DNA from: Thelephora terrestris
Lineage: Eukaryota > Basidiomycota > Agaricomycetes > Thelephorales > Thelephoraceae
Assembly: GCA_015956445.1 (NCBI GenBank)
Contig: WIUZ02000013.1
Coordinates: 930,001 to 994,000 of the forward strand
DNA length: 64,000 nt
Direction: 5' to 3'
In this document: positions 11,967-24,355 of the stretch, piece after piece
Position numbering within the stretch: the first letter of the stretch is position 1
Layout of the letters: each line of letters starts with the position of its first letter
Notes under the pieces: model-generated
Database searches by the model: none
The model's input: the letters and a program-made list of their open reading frames with translations, nothing else
Told to the model about the DNA's origin: nothing
Program-made: the position numbers and the translations under genes

Positions 11967-14014
11967 TTACCGCCTGGGTTCCCTCGGAACTCCAGTTACG
12001 ACATGGAAGAGGGAATGCTTGATCTGCGTTAGCGCATCCCTCTCAGCATCAGTGATAAAGCCCGGCGGTTGCGAATCAACGAAGCGTATGACCTTATCGC
12101 ATGCATCTTCAGCCTCGTTGACGGGGACAGGCTCACTATTACGATACAATGGGGAGGGAGAGATAGGCAGGGGCGGGTACGGTCCCGGGATAGTGAACCT
12201 TCCTGGAATAGACTCAGGGCAATGAGGCGGAGAAGAGCTGAGAGGGTACACGCTGCTCCCCATGTGAGACTGCGTCGTATGGAGGGTGGGATCAGAGCAA
12301 GCTGAGTTGGGTTGACCGTGAGAACTGTCGTAGCTGGAAGGATGAAGAGGCGGAGGAAGGGGATGGACTGGGGATTGGTTATCCCACCCGGACCTCAACG
12401 AACTCAGAGACATGGCGGGGATTGAAGCGGATGTCGTGTCAGAATGGTTATACGATTGATCGGATGGATCCCTCGATGAGGATGCCTCGTGGACTGGAGA
12501 GCGATCCGTGGTACCCCAAGGCGGTGGGAGGTTTAGTGGAGACCGCATACTCCCCCCGTATCCTTCCCTGTTATGATCGATCTGCACTTCACGAAGTGGA
12601 CTGAGAGTGTTGGAGGTCCGATCGTTCATGAAAGAGTCTCGTCGGTTGGGGAAGCTAGTGTTGAACGGAGGCAGTACCGCGCCTCGATCCTCATTCGGCC
12701 CATCGTTGGCAGGGAGGTTCGAGTTAGAGGTGGGGTCACTGACGGTGGAAAGTTTCGAGGCCTTGCCGTCTCCATGCCAAACACCACGACGGATCCCGTG
12801 GCGATGCTTGAAGTTCTCGACCCAGCCAGAGCTAGCCTTGAACTTGTCCTCGGAGATCCTGAGGGCCTTCGCTATATCTCTGGCCTTGTTCCGGATCAAG
12901 GAATCAGAAAGGGTGATGTTTTGAGGGACCGCGGTAGTGGACAACCAATCAACGAGTTGACTCTCGATCTCTGGGAATTTGGAGGGTCTGAATTAGGAGA
13001 AGATCAGCGTTAGGCGATAACGTGGCTGGTACGATGGAGGGAAATATACCTATGCTTTGCGACCTTGAACTCTTCCTCGGTCGGAACGTTCATCCACTTT
13101 TGTTTGTGCTTCAGGATTTTGCTGATCGTGCTCCTCTCCACACCGTATTTGATAGCGATATCTTCTTGTCGAGCGGTGGGGTTTTCCTTATGATACAAAC
13201 AGATCTCCTTGCGGTCGACGTTGAAGAGACGTTGCTTTTTGTGTTTTCTGACGACTGGTGCGGAATTCATCTGACTCTGACCCTTGGATGGGCCGGTGGA
13301 GGAAGAAACGGAGGTGAGGGCAGACGCCACGCTCAGGGCAGGAGAGGTGGATCTGGGATTCGAATTTGAATTTGAATTGGAACGTGAATGCGTATTAAAG
13401 AAATTGTATGGGGAATAGGGGGAAGTGGATGCGGGCGTGGCAGGATACTGAGGCGAGGCGCCGTTGGGCGGCAGCCCCATCGTCGCCGCCGGTGGGAGAT
13501 TCAAAGGCGGCAACTCGGATTGGGGCGTTTGATATGGACCGGGAAGATGATGGTAATCGTTCTGTGAATTTGAGCGGGAACCCGAAAGGTGGACGAAAGG
13601 ACCGGTTCGCTAAGGAGAAGAAAGAACACGTTAAACTGAGAGCGCCTGGGAACGAAACATTGGGACGGGACTAACCTGGGAAGGATGGCCGTTGGTGTGG
13701 ACAGCGCTGGAGAAGGGACCAGAGTTCTCCCTGGAATGACCGGATTGCATGGCGATCTGAGCAGCCTTCCGTCTGGTTACAATACCGGTGGACGACTGTT
13801 TGGTGCGAGAGGGTCCGATGCTGCTCGGCAGCTGGACGGGGTCCGAGTCGGCGGACAGAGGCTGCTGAGATTGGTAGAGAGAAGGAGCAGCGTATGGACT
13901 GGCATATTCGACAGGGGTGCGGAAGTTCTGGGAGGGATAGACGGAAGGATTTGGTTGGATGGTGGAGGGGGAGGTCGAGGGAGGATTAGCTGACCAGCTC
14001 ATAGACGAAGCCAT
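11967..14014 (-). CDS. CENP-B-type helix-turn-helix DNA-binding protein
   Basis: Three exons close in phase: 14014-13676, 13561-13050 and 12987-11967, giving 623 residues. The N-terminal 200 residues are Ser/Pro/Asn-rich and probably disordered, including a short Ser-Asn repeat from a gaattt microsatellite near 13370. A helix-turn-helix follows at roughly 220-265 (NVDRKEICLYHKEN, YGVERSTISKILKHK). A second CENP-B/Tc5-type HTH lies at about 290-355 (ARDIAKALRIS, SSGWVENFKHRHGI). The rest is long and Pro/Ser-rich with a conserved-looking C-terminal helix (AEDACDKVIRFVDSQ). No DDE catalytic domain is present, so it is more like a domesticated transposase-derived regulator, as in the fission-yeast Abp1/Cbh family, than a transposase. 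Likely nuclear; target sites unknown. Confidence 0.8.
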
Positions 14015-15213
14015 TCTCTACTGGAGGGGGAAGAGAGAGGGGAAACTGAGGAGAAGAGGAGAGGAGGTTTGGATCGGATGAAGAGGAAAAGGCGATAACG
14101 AAGAGGGCGTGTCCCCCACGTTCATCCGTCAATCAGGTAAACTAAACCCAGCGTTGTCGAGTACGATAACGACAGCTTGCCTTCAAGACGAACTCGCGAA
14201 CGACGACGCCCAGTTAGAGGTTAAGCCTGGGATGATGGCGCGCCGATGCCAAACACGGATGGAGATAACCGACAACTTTTTATTTCTTTTCTCTCTCTAT
14301 TTTACAGGGATTTTCACCTCCTCTCCTCCAGGTTTTCTGCTTATAATTCGAGCAAAGGGAGACTTCTTCGCCTTTGCCCAAAACAATGGTTGAACCCCTT
14401 TCATCCGGGACGCGTCCATGTCCTTGTGGCGTGATCGCGTCAACGCAACTCAGTGGACCCTAAGCTGTATCCCCATCTATCCCCAGAAAAAGTCCTCAAC
14501 TCCTCCTCGTGTCCGCTCTGGAGCCAATTAAGCGGAAAAATAGGCGAACCTGGCTCCTCGGCCCAGAGATGCCAATTCCGTCGACGGGCGCGTAAGTAAA
14601 GAGGCTCCGAGGGCACGCCCCCTCCTCGCGTTCGTTCAGCACACCTCATACGCAATTCACCCAGATACATCATCACTGATACGAACACCTGTTAACCTCA
14701 GGGACAACAACGGGCGAAGATCTGATGACTAAACCCAACGGACTTTCCACCCAGGCGGCGACTTACTCTTTTGTACGTTTCACTGTCTGACAGCAGAACG
14801 AACCCAATTCCAGCGGTTATAGGGATCGTATCCGTCTTGGATCCGAGGATCCTTTTCCGGCGATACGGCTGGTGAGTCAGTAAATATGCTTCAATATTTT
14901 TCTCCCGAGGATGTACACAAAAGGTGACTGTGTGTGGTGTGATGCACGTTGAAGTGCGCACTGTCCCTTTCAATTGTGAAGCGGACGCGATCTCGGGTAG
15001 ATCACGTCGCTTTATCCTCGGTGTATAATGAAATGAACTTCGTAAACTGAGTCCGCGGCTATACACATGGGGAGGGAGAACGGAGGAGGGACCGGCCAGA
15101 GGCCGATGGAATTCAGCATAATATATCACCGATTGAGTCTTGAGCTTAGAATTGGAGTCACCAGCTCTGGAGGCAACATTTCCATCACCTGGGAAGGGGG
15201 CGCGGGTTAGTTT
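14015..15213. other. Intergenic region, nothing recognised
   Basis: About 1.2 kb between the start of the CENP-B-type gene and the 3' end of the GCFC gene. No coding similarity seen. It should contain the promoter of the CENP-B-type gene next to 14014. Confidence 0.4.
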
Positions 15214-18200
15214 TTAAGCCAACGGTCGAGACCGCGACAGAGTACGGAGTCGCACCTTTCTCAAACACTGTTCCCCGCCGACCTCCCAACCCCCGTCCGC
15301 GACGGGGATGATGACAACATCCACCACACGTTTGACCAGCCCCTCGATCCCGGAGCCTTTCCCAAAATGCTTACGCCATCTCAGAAGTGTTTGAACCAGC
15401 TTTACACGTCTATTGAGGTACCTCCTTCGTGCTGGTATCGCTTCAGGATCAAAGCGTGCTTGATTCACTTTGAGGTAAGGCCCAATCAGCTCCTCTTCCG
15501 AGTCGACAACAGTCTGGAACGCCAGTGACACAGATTTGAGCAACATCTGGCGGCGAACGCGGAGGCAATGAGTGACATGAAAACTCGAAAATTAAATTTC
15601 GATTGCAAGGCAAAATGCGAGCATCGGAAGCCGAACATGCAAATGTCTGACGTGTGCCAAAGACAACACAGCCTTGGCCTCCAACCTTTCTCCGTTGGCT
15701 CGGGAAAAAGTAGCGGTTCAGAGGTGTGCAGGGGGCATAATCAGGGTTCGATTAAAAACGAATTATGTCCTCACCTGAAACTTCGGATTCGCCCTATCTC
15801 GAACGGCAACCTCAACTTGTTCAGCCAAGTCCGTGACGGTCCTGACATCCTTCATCGAGTAAGGATCGAATCCGCCTCCCTCAATGATTTTGCACAACCT
15901 CGGCACGATCGCTGTCGAAACCATGGATAATGCGAGGTCTCCTTCGGCGCTTGGCCCTGTGCTGGCTTGAGCCGGACTACCGTTTCTGTTTGTCACCGAG
16001 TATTGATATAAGCCATTGTACCAATCAAAGCTGTCAAAACTTCTCTGATCCTATGTGGAAATTGACAAATTGTAAGATCAGCACGGTGTGGAAGCTTGAC
16101 GAAACAAAACACGCGTTCCTTCACAGGAGCGCGGGCGATGATGAGAACCTGAGAATCGCTCACCTGGAATGGATTCCACCCCACAATTTCCAGTCTAGCC
16201 CAAAATTCCCATGCCCCCACGAGCCCAAGCCCACCCCAAGCTCCGACGTAGATGTCTTCGTACTTTTCTTTCCATTCCCCGAACCATTTTCCCAGCCCCT
16301 GCGATGGATCTCTGAATTCTCCGGCTCGGACATCATTCAATACGGCATCGGCTTTTTCTTTCAGCTTCGTGATAGCGAGCTGGAAGTCTTCCTCTTGGTC
16401 AGATGACAGGGACGAATCCGTTGAGAACCCTTCTTCGGCGGCTAACCCAGCGCTCGCCTGACGTTGGTGCCCTCTCCGGATCAAACGTGCAGCTGACGGT
16501 TCCTGTCGTGAGGCTTTAGCCTGTTCCACAAACGCCGGTTGGGGAATTTGTCCCAAGAACAAAGATAGGTCATCCTCATCTTCTACTTTTCTGCGTCCCG
16601 TAACGATACCGAACCTTTCCTTAAGCAAAGAGGCATGTTCTTCCTCGATTTTCTCCAGGGCGGGAAACTAGGCACAGCGTGAACATTGAATTCCATAAAC
16701 CAGATAAGGTACTCCACCTTCTCATCCAGGAAGTGGGCGACCCCCTCCACGAACTCGCGGAAAGCGGAAAACCAACTCCTTTGAGCCTCGGTCCTCTCAA
16801 TCGCTTCCCGAAGTTCTTTTTCCTTCTCCTCAATCTGGGCAAGCTCATCCGCCGCAGAAGTCATAGCAGAGACACTGTTCGAGTGGGAGGTTGTAAGGTT
16901 AGATAGGGTTTGGCTTAACCGTGCAATCGCTGGCTCTAGGGTTGGTATGGGTATCGCTGCTGGAACTAGACAAGTGTCAGCAAGATTAATCGTGATCCTA
17001 ACCAGGCTCACAGACTCGGTGACGGTTTGTAAACCTGCGGAACAGGAATTTGGGTCTCAGGAGTGTGATCACGGTGACCTGCCCGCCGTATCTGTTCCTG
17101 CTCCCATTCCTTTTCTTCCTCATCATCTTCCAACCTAACTCCAGATGTTAGTCAGTGAATACGACGGGGGGAGGGGGCAGTTGTACGTGTCAGCGATCAA
17201 GTTCTCCATTGCCTCCCTCCTTTTCTTGGCTTCTGCTTTCCGTCCCCTTTTACCAAGCGCAATTCGCTCTTGCGCGCTGGTGTACTCCGCAAACTCTGAA
17301 TCATTTTCGCAACTCAGTACCAGAAGGCTAGATTTGCAACAAATTCTCACCATCGTCTGCTTCGCCTAGCTCGTCTTCCTCCCTCACTAACCGACTTTCC
17401 GGATGAGGGCCTTGGTCGACGCGTTTAGTGAGCGACAAGGAAACGTAATCGTCCCCAATTTCGCCCCCGGTCTTTCGTAAAAGCTGTCGCTTCTGTTTCG
17501 TAGCGGCAATCGAGGACGAGGTCGGCAGCTGTATCTCAGTGGTTTCCGCAACTGAATGCCACGATATAAGTCAATGGACGTATCTCAGGAGGAGAGTTGC
17601 GTGCCCTTTACCCGTTGTGTCATCCACCAGCATCATGTCATCATCTATCGTGAGGTCGACGGGATAAGTTTCGGTGTGGTTATCCGTCGCAGGACGCGAC
17701 CCTGGCGTGCTAGCCTTCAACTCGGACAGATAGGACGCGTCGTAACGCGGGGTCGAAGAGTTGTTATTGATAACGGACTGCTGGTCGTACGAGGCACTGC
17801 AGTTGAACATCAGTCTCTAGACGGAGCGTGACAACCGTATTCAACGCACGCAGTGGACGGACCGACTCTAGCAAGTGCGATCTTCTTGCTGAGGTTGGAC
17901 TTCTTGATCTTTACCACCTCTCCGTCTCCCTCCTACCCCACCCACGCATCCAAATACATGTTAGCATTGGGGCTTATGGGAAATATGACACCCTGACCTC
18001 ATCATCACCACCGAAACTGAGTTGTGGCTTTGGCTTGTGGCGGGCTTTCTGTTGTTTCCTGAGTTTGGCGGCAACTGTAGCGGGTGAATCTCCGTTCTCT
18101 TGAGCAGTGCCGTCCTCCGGCCCAGCGGCTACTGAGTCTTCTACTAGTCGCGTTCTCGACGACTGTAATGGTTTGGATTGTTTGCGCTTGAAGATCACCG

Positions 18201-18216
18201 GAGGGTCGTCGGTCAT
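15214..18216 (-). CDS. GCFC-domain protein, PAXBP1/GCF2-like
   Basis: A multi-exon gene reading from an ATG at 18216 to a stop at 15214. The N-terminus begins MTDDPPVIFKRK and carries VVKIKKSNLSKKIALAR, a motif close to that of PAXBP1/GCFC proteins. Then come acidic and serine-rich linkers (LTIDDDMMLVDD), EYTSAQERIALGKRGRK, and a coiled coil at about 16800 (EEKEKELREAIERTEAQ). The GCFC domain spans about 16700-15230: EFVEGVAHFLDEK, FRDPSQGLGKWFGEWK, GAWEFWARLEIVGWNPF and a C-terminal GIEGLVKRVVDVVIIP. Homologues are nuclear and associated with spliceosome or transcription complexes. I resolved most exon borders by phase, but not all internal ones. It is head-to-head with the Caf1 gene, with only 129 bp between start codons. 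Confidence 0.75.
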
Positions 18217-18345
18217 GGCGAAAGAGGTGGATCAAGTGAAAGTGATCTCAGTCTTTTCGTCCATTGCCACCACCACCTTCTCCCCACACTCGCTCACAAC
18301 GTCGATCGCTCGTCGTCGTCGTAGTCGCAGCTCCCACCTGCATCG
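18217..18345. promoter_or_regulatory. Very short divergent promoter between GCFC gene and Caf1
   Basis: 129 bp separate the ATG of the minus-strand GCFC gene (18216) from the ATG of the plus-strand Caf1 gene (18346). Both promoters and both 5' UTRs must overlap or use this interval, unless untranslated first exons lie within the opposite gene. The interval is CT-rich with a cgtcgtcgtcg run near 18310. No TATA-like box is evident. Confidence 0.5.
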
Positions 18346-19586
18346 ATGTCTGGGATACAGGACGTATGGGCCCCGAATCTCGAGGCGGAGATGCGAGTCA
18401 TTCGCGATCTCATCGAAGATTACCCTTACGTCGCAATGGTACTCTTCACAACCCCCACGCGGACTTTGACATGCATAGCACGTGTAGCTAAAACTCTGGT
18501 GTCGGCGTGTCATAGGATACTGAATTTCCGGGCGTCGTCGCCCGACCAATCGGGTCGTTCAAGACCTCGTCGGATTATCATTACCAGACGATGAGGAGCA
18601 ACGTCGACCTGCTCAAGACGATCCAGGTCGGGCTGACCTTCGCGGACGAGGAAGGAAACTTTCCTCAGGATATCTGCACATGGCAATTCAACTTCCACTT
18701 TGACATACAGTGCGCGCCCGCCCTTTTCCCCTTCACAGGGAACTGTTTCGCTGACCGGAACCCAGAGAAGACATGTACACGCCCGAGTCCATCGACCTTT
18801 TGCGCAACCATGGGATCGATTTCCAACGACACGAAGACATGGGCATCGATCCGAACTACTTCGCGGAACTAATGATCACATCCGGTCTCGTTCTGACGGA
18901 CGACACCAAATGGATTTCCTTCCATAGGTGAATAGTCTATTTCCTGTAGTACACTGATACAGACCTTACACGAGCTGACGGTCGCTTGATTATCAGTGGC
19001 TATGATTTTGGTTACTTCATCAAATTGCTCACGGCCGTTTCACTACCTACAAATGAAGACGCCTTCTTTGACATGCTGCGCACCTGGTTCCCGACCGTAT
19101 ATGACGTCAAGTTCATGATGCGTGCATGCAAACAGCTCAAGGGTGGACTACAGGAGGTTGCTGATGACCTGGGGGTCAGTCCTTCACGTCACATAACTTA
19201 GTTTCGGCCCTGACCTTTGTAATGGGGACGCTCGTCACAAAAAGGTGCTACGCATAGGAACACCGCATCAAGCCGGGTCGGACTCGTTGCTCACCGCGTC
19301 TACCTTCTTCAAGATGCGAGAGATATATTTCAACAATATCGTCGACGACACGGAGTACAGCGGCAAACTATATGGTCTGGGCCAAACCTTCACGCCCACG
19401 AATGGAATTCCCGATCCTGGTCGAGGCTCAGCGGCCACCATCGCAGAACGGGAAGACCGTGGTCTACCACGAGATCAAACGCAAACACCCGGCCCAATAG
19501 GCATAGGCGGCATGCACACGCCTGCCCTGGCTCAAAGTACCCCATACGGGGGTTATATGCGGACTATGGTCACTCCTGGACGGTAA
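18346..19586 (+). CDS. CAF1: CCR4-NOT deadenylase subunit Caf1/Pop2
   Basis: Five exons close in phase: 18346-18438, 18516-18709, 18766-18927, 18997-19174 and 19245-19586. The protein is a DEDD-family 3'-5' exoribonuclease that shortens poly(A) tails in the CCR4-NOT complex. Visible motifs run in order: [11 protein letters not shown] at the N-terminus, [11 protein letters not shown] (first catalytic Asp-Glu, formed across the first splice junction), [29 protein letters not shown] (next catalytic Asp), [21 protein letters not shown] and [10 protein letters not shown] (last catalytic Asp). A Gly/Pro/Thr-rich tail ends in MVTPGR. All catalytic residues are present. It is convergent with Sas10 (308 bp between stops). 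Confidence 0.95.
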
Positions 19587-19894
19587 CCGTCCCAAGGGTA
19601 GGCACCCGGCGTTTGGGTTCCCGCATTCCCCGGTTATTGTGGTGTTTTATCACTATCAACACTTCATTCGTCTCCCTTTCCTGTTCTCACACTGTTGCAC
19701 TAAACCTTTGTTTCCCGCTTTCTGTAATCTTTGGGGCGCGCGTTTGACGTTTCTGATCACCTCGTTCTCGGGTGTTTTGATAGATTCAACAAAAGACATA
19801 AGGTCCTGAGATGCACGTGGGTGTGGGACGGTGATGAAGGTAAGCCGGGTGTCTAAGATCAGGGAGTAATACACAAGCGCAGACGAGGTGTGTC

Positions 19895-22343
19895 CTACAG
19901 CCGAACAGCCTTGACGACCTTGGAAATGCCGCTCTTCTCTCCGCCGTAATTGGCCACGTCTCCGATCCCACCCTTGTATACTGCCTTCTGGGAACTGACT
20001 TTTTTCTTCGCCTTCTCGTACTTTTGGCGTTTCTTGACTCTTGGGTTGCGGACCGCTTTCGGCCTGTGAGGAGTGAGCCCACGGTTCTTCAGGATACTTC
20101 TCGTCAATGCTCGAGGACCGTCGGCGGTTTCTTGGGCCGTCAGAGCCTCACTGAGATCAAATTCGTAAGCAAGGCGTGTGGTGGACAAGAGGTTGTGAAC
20201 ACATACCGTTCAGCTGCCTTGGCGGCGTCATACTCAGCTTTCTTCTTCTCCTTCTTTTCCTTTGCCGACTTATCCACAAGCGAATAATATTGGCCCGGGT
20301 CGACAGCCTCATCGTCCTCACCAGACTTCCCCCGATTGTTCTTCCCTCTGCCAATGTTATCTCCGAACTCATGAAGATCCACGTCCATCTCCACTTCAGG
20401 GTCGCCATCGCTCAAATCATCCCCACCAGATCCCCGACCGTTCCTCGCAATCTGCTTTGCTTCCCTGATTTCCTTCTGCTTTCTCCTCTCTTTGTACGGG
20501 ATATCGTCGTCCCCACCCAGGAGGTTCTTCACCCCTTTGTCCCGTCGGGTCGCGGCACCCTCAACCTTCGAAGTGTGGAATCGAAGAGACTTCTTCCTGG
20601 CCTTCTTATCTGCTGCATCGAACGAGTGGAGAACAGTTTGTTCACCGAAAGAATCTGCGGCATCAAGGATCGAAGAGGAAGGCGTGGATATGATGGTGGA
20701 GTACTCAAACTCAGGTTCAACAAGGTCAAAGACGGGGGTTCGAGGTTTCGCGGAGTCTTTGTCCTTCTTGCCGGGCTTTTGTTTCTTCTTCGGGGGCTCC
20801 AAATCTGCCTCTTGGCTGAATGGGAACGGTTCCTTCTCAGCGCTCTTGCGTTTCCTCTTCGGAGAGGCAGTGCCGGTGGCCGTTGAAGTAAGGTCGGAAA
20901 TATCCGATTCGGCATCTTTGAGTAGATCTTGAAGTTCGTTAAGCTCCAGTCTCGGTTTCTTTTTCTTCCCTCCCTTCGTGTGATTGAACAAGTCGAAGAG
21001 CTCTTCAACTTCTTCGTCATCAAGTTCGAGGTCTTCGTCTGATTCGTCGAAGTCGTCCCCTAGACCGCCGTCTTCCCCAGACTGAGAGTCGGACATGTCA
21101 AAGTCGAGGTCCTCGAGGGTAGACAAAGAGTGCTTTAGTGCGAGAAGGCGTTCAAGGACTGGGTGAGACTTGGCGAGGTCTGGGTGGGCAGCATATTTCG
21201 GGGTCGACCGGAGGTGTAAATAGAACGTAAGGGTCGTGGCATAAGTGAGCAGAGTTTCTGTGTACCAGATGTGAGATCAATACAAGTCATCGGCCAAGTG
21301 CGGCACTACGTACGATAGTGGAGATGAACCATTCCCAAGCTTATCGCGTCCGGGTTCTCAGATTCCATCCTAACAATTAGGAGTCAGCTTTGATCCGCAA
21401 AGGTGAGTGGCCCTACAAACTTCTTGAGCCGTTGACCGGCTTTAACAACAGTCACCACAATATCATTCCAATCACGGGCCAGGGCAAGGGTTTCGGGACT
21501 AGTTTTTTCTAGGTGACGCAGAAGGGATAGTTTATCCTGAGGAAGTGATGCAGCGGCCACAGGATCGTCCACGAGGTCTCTGTGGGCATAACACAATCAG
21601 CGCCTCGAGGCATACAGAGTCACAAACGAGAACGTACCCTATAACGTCTGTTTCCATTCTTCCATCTTCGACCAGCGCTTGGAGATTATCAAGGCCGAAA
21701 TCATCATCTCCCATCCCTTCCCGAGCTTTCATCTGCAGTCGTCGCGCCTCCTTCTCTTCCAACTCGTTCGCTTCTTCGTCCTCGGAATCGAAATGGGCAT
21801 CGTTGGCGGAATAATAGGCGGACTTCCTGGTACCCCATGTCTCCTCTCCTTCTGATTCGTCGTCGTCTTTGTCCGAGTCGGATACCGTGGCGGAGGGTTT
21901 GGGTGCTTTTTTTGATTTGACCTTGGAGCCTTTGGTGGAACTGGAAGCCGGTGGGCCTTCGTCAATTTCCATCGCATCACCCTCCCCCTCGTGGTCATCG
22001 CCTCCACTCTCGTCCTCCTCGGAAGACGAATCCACGCCGTTTAGCGCAAATACCTCATCCTCAGCACCGAAATCGTCTTCATCACATTGCATTCCGCCAT
22101 CGAGGAGGATTTGATCCCGACTAGCGTGAACTGATTGTTTGTAGGGTGGAACGAGAGGGTGCGCAAGCTTCGGTCAATGTATGCGCTCGAAGAACACGAA
22201 AAGGCGAACGTACATTCGTCTTCCTCGTCCAACGGAATATCATCAACGGTGTTCCAGGGCTTCATTTTCCCCTTTGAACGATCGAATGAGGGACCTGAGC
22301 CTTTTCCATGGCTAGTCGAGTGTTTCTTTGGTCGTCGCGGCAT
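19895..22343 (-). CDS. SAS10: U3 snoRNP / SSU processome protein Sas10 (Utp3)
   Basis: Reads from an ATG at 22343 (MPRRPKKHSTSHGK) through several short introns to a stop at 19895. The N-terminus has acidic stretches, SRDQILLDGG formed across a splice site, and EDEVFALNGVDSS. A central Sas10/Utp3 helical region follows (LSLLRHLEKTSPETLALARDW), then long acid/basic low-complexity segments (LDDEEVEELFDLF, DIPYKERRKQKE). The diagnostic Sas10 C-terminal domain comes last: TRSILKNRGLTPHRPK, RNPRVKKRQKYEKA, YGGEKSGISKVVKAVRL. Family members are nucleolar and required for 18S rRNA maturation within the small-subunit processome. The long acidic tracts are normal for the family. Some internal exon borders around 21130-21400 are tentative. 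Confidence 0.9.
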
Positions 22344-22943
22344 GGTTGGCGAAAACGGATTGCTGCCGCAAGGCAAGTTCCTGTGGGCAGCGCAAAGGGT
22401 TGTTTGTTCTTGTTTGGCAGCGACTTCCGCTCAGCAGTTCCGCTCAGCTTCCGCTTATCCGCGCTTCTCTTCTCCCCGCCTGCTCGTTCCCGCTCTCAAC
22501 AAAACTCTTGAAGAGAGACAATTGGGAAACAGATGCAGGATTAAACGACACTCTGTTTTTGCGAGTACCTTTGGTGCCGCACAGATATACGATGTATGTT
22601 GACGCCACGAGTGGGATCATAAAGCGGTGTGTTGGGTTGAACTGATGGCTTAGGCCTTTGTTTCTCTCTCGGGATGGGAACATTGTGCAGCAGCCTGTTC
22701 GGGCGAGTGGTAATTAATTCATTCCATGGAGCAACCAGGCAGTACTGACAATCAGTATTCGATAATCAACTGTATTCCGTTAATACTCTCCATACCGTGA
22801 CAAGATCTCAAGGGCTGCTTGTGTCTGAATAGTGGTGGAAATCTCCGACTGAAGTCCCACGCATCCGCCGAGCGATGCCAGACGCTCGCATCAGCATCTT
22901 CCCCTAGCTTTTCCTAGCCCCACACCAACCGCCCTAGCACTCA

Positions 22944-24355
22944 ATGGAAACTTCTCTGCCACACTGCCAACAATCGGAATCGGTGCAAAAGAGGAAGGTC
23001 GGGTTGGATGACTTCGACTTTCTTGCGGTGCTCGGAAAAGGAACCCTTGGTAAAGTCATGTTGGCGGAAGAGAAGCAGACGAACAACTTGTACGCCATCA
23101 AGGCGTTGAAGAAGGAATTGATTATCGAAAACGACGAAGTGAAAGGGTACGCAAGTGGTCCCTTCATTGGAGAAATGATCAGCCTGCTGAAATCACGGTC
23201 CTCTTCCTAGCATACGATCTACGAAGCGGGTGTTCTCGATCGCTGCGAAGGAGAGGCATCCATTCCTACTTGAACTGCATTCTTGTTTCCAGACAGGAAC
23301 CAGGATATATTTCGTGATAGAGTACGCCAGTGGGGGTAATCTTGCGTTCCATATGAAGTTGAAGCAGTTCTCACTTCCTCAGGCCAAGTACTATGCCTGT
23401 GAGGTGTTGTTGGTGTTGGGGTTTTTGCACGCCAACGGGATCATCCACCGGTGGGCGCTTTTCTTCGCAGCATCAACGAGTGCCATGCCTAACGACAATT
23501 CTAGTGGTTTGAAGTTGAGCGATATACTCTTGACCCCAGACGGTCACGTCAAGATTGCAGACTATTGGCTGTGTAAGGAGAACATGTGGGAAGAGTCCAC
23601 TACTAGAACGTTCTGTGGCACCCCTACGTACATGGCCCCTGAGGTAAAGTCGATGATTTTGGCAACGCAAACTATTGGCTAAAAGTGGCTTGGCTAGATC
23701 CTTCTCGAGCAGTCTTACGGTCGAGCTGTAGACTGGTGGGCGTTTGGTGTGTTAGTGTACCAGATGCTTGTGGGCCAAGATCCGTTCCATGGTGATGATC
23801 TAGATGAGGTCTTTGATGCCGTCTTGGAGGACGAGCCACTATACCCCATTACGATGCCTAGAGATGCCGTTTCTATCACTCAAAAGGTTTGTTTCCTTTT
23901 TTTGCACTCCCAGTATTACCAGTCCTGGCCCGCCGCTAAGCATTCACCATTCGTAGCTTCTCACCCGGAACCCTAGCCGTCGCCTCGGTTCTGGAAAGGG
24001 GGACGCGGAGGAAATCAAGAGGCAGCCGTTCTTCAAAGACGTCGTATGGGATGACGTTCTGAACAAACGCATACCCCCTCCGTACTTCCCTACAATTGTA
24101 GGACCCCACTCTTATCCTCTCGGATGAAGAGCTGAAGTGACTGCGGGACTTTGTAGAACGACAGAACATACACGGGCAATTTCGATGAAGATTTCACAAA
24201 GAACCCGCCGACGTTTACCCCGGTACACGGACAATTATCAGCGGAACACAAAGCTCTCTTCGATGAATTCTCTTGGGTAAGCTTCGCAATTTTCCTCTCC
24301 AATAGCTTCGAAAACGTATTGATCTCGGTTCGATCGTACACAGGTTGCTTCATAG
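22944..24355 (+). CDS. Free-standing Pkc1-derived pseudokinase
   Basis: Seven exons close exactly in phase (22944-23146, 23211-23450, 23505-23643, 23698-23886, 23957-24097, 24157-24276, 24344-24355), giving 347 residues. The whole protein matches the catalytic domain plus AGC tail of fungal protein kinase C ([52 protein letters not shown], final FSW). All regulatory domains of Pkc1 (HR1, C2, C1) are absent, since the gene starts 20 residues before the kinase domain. Key residues are lost: the alpha-C Glu is Thr72, the HRD Asp is Gly149, the catalytic-loop Asn is Asp154, and the DFG-equivalent Gly is Trp169 (DYW). The ATP-binding Lys53 and the APE motif remain. An intact frame with a dead active site suggests a pseudokinase or a very young pseudogene. 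It is divergent from Sas10. Confidence 0.8.

Noticed and set aside
13321-13390. gaattt repeat as a possible CRISPR or regulatory repeat
   Set aside because: It is a short coding microsatellite giving a Ser-Asn run in the CENP-B-type protein; CRISPR is not expected in a fungus.
20176-20886. Plus-strand frame with apparent hydrophobic helices
   Set aside because: It is the antisense of the acidic and basic low-complexity part of Sas10; the hydrophobic look comes from reverse-complemented Lys/Glu codons.
22944-24355. Calling the kinase a functional Pkc1
   Set aside because: All regulatory domains are missing, and the catalytic Asp, alpha-C Glu, catalytic Asn and DFG Gly are substituted.
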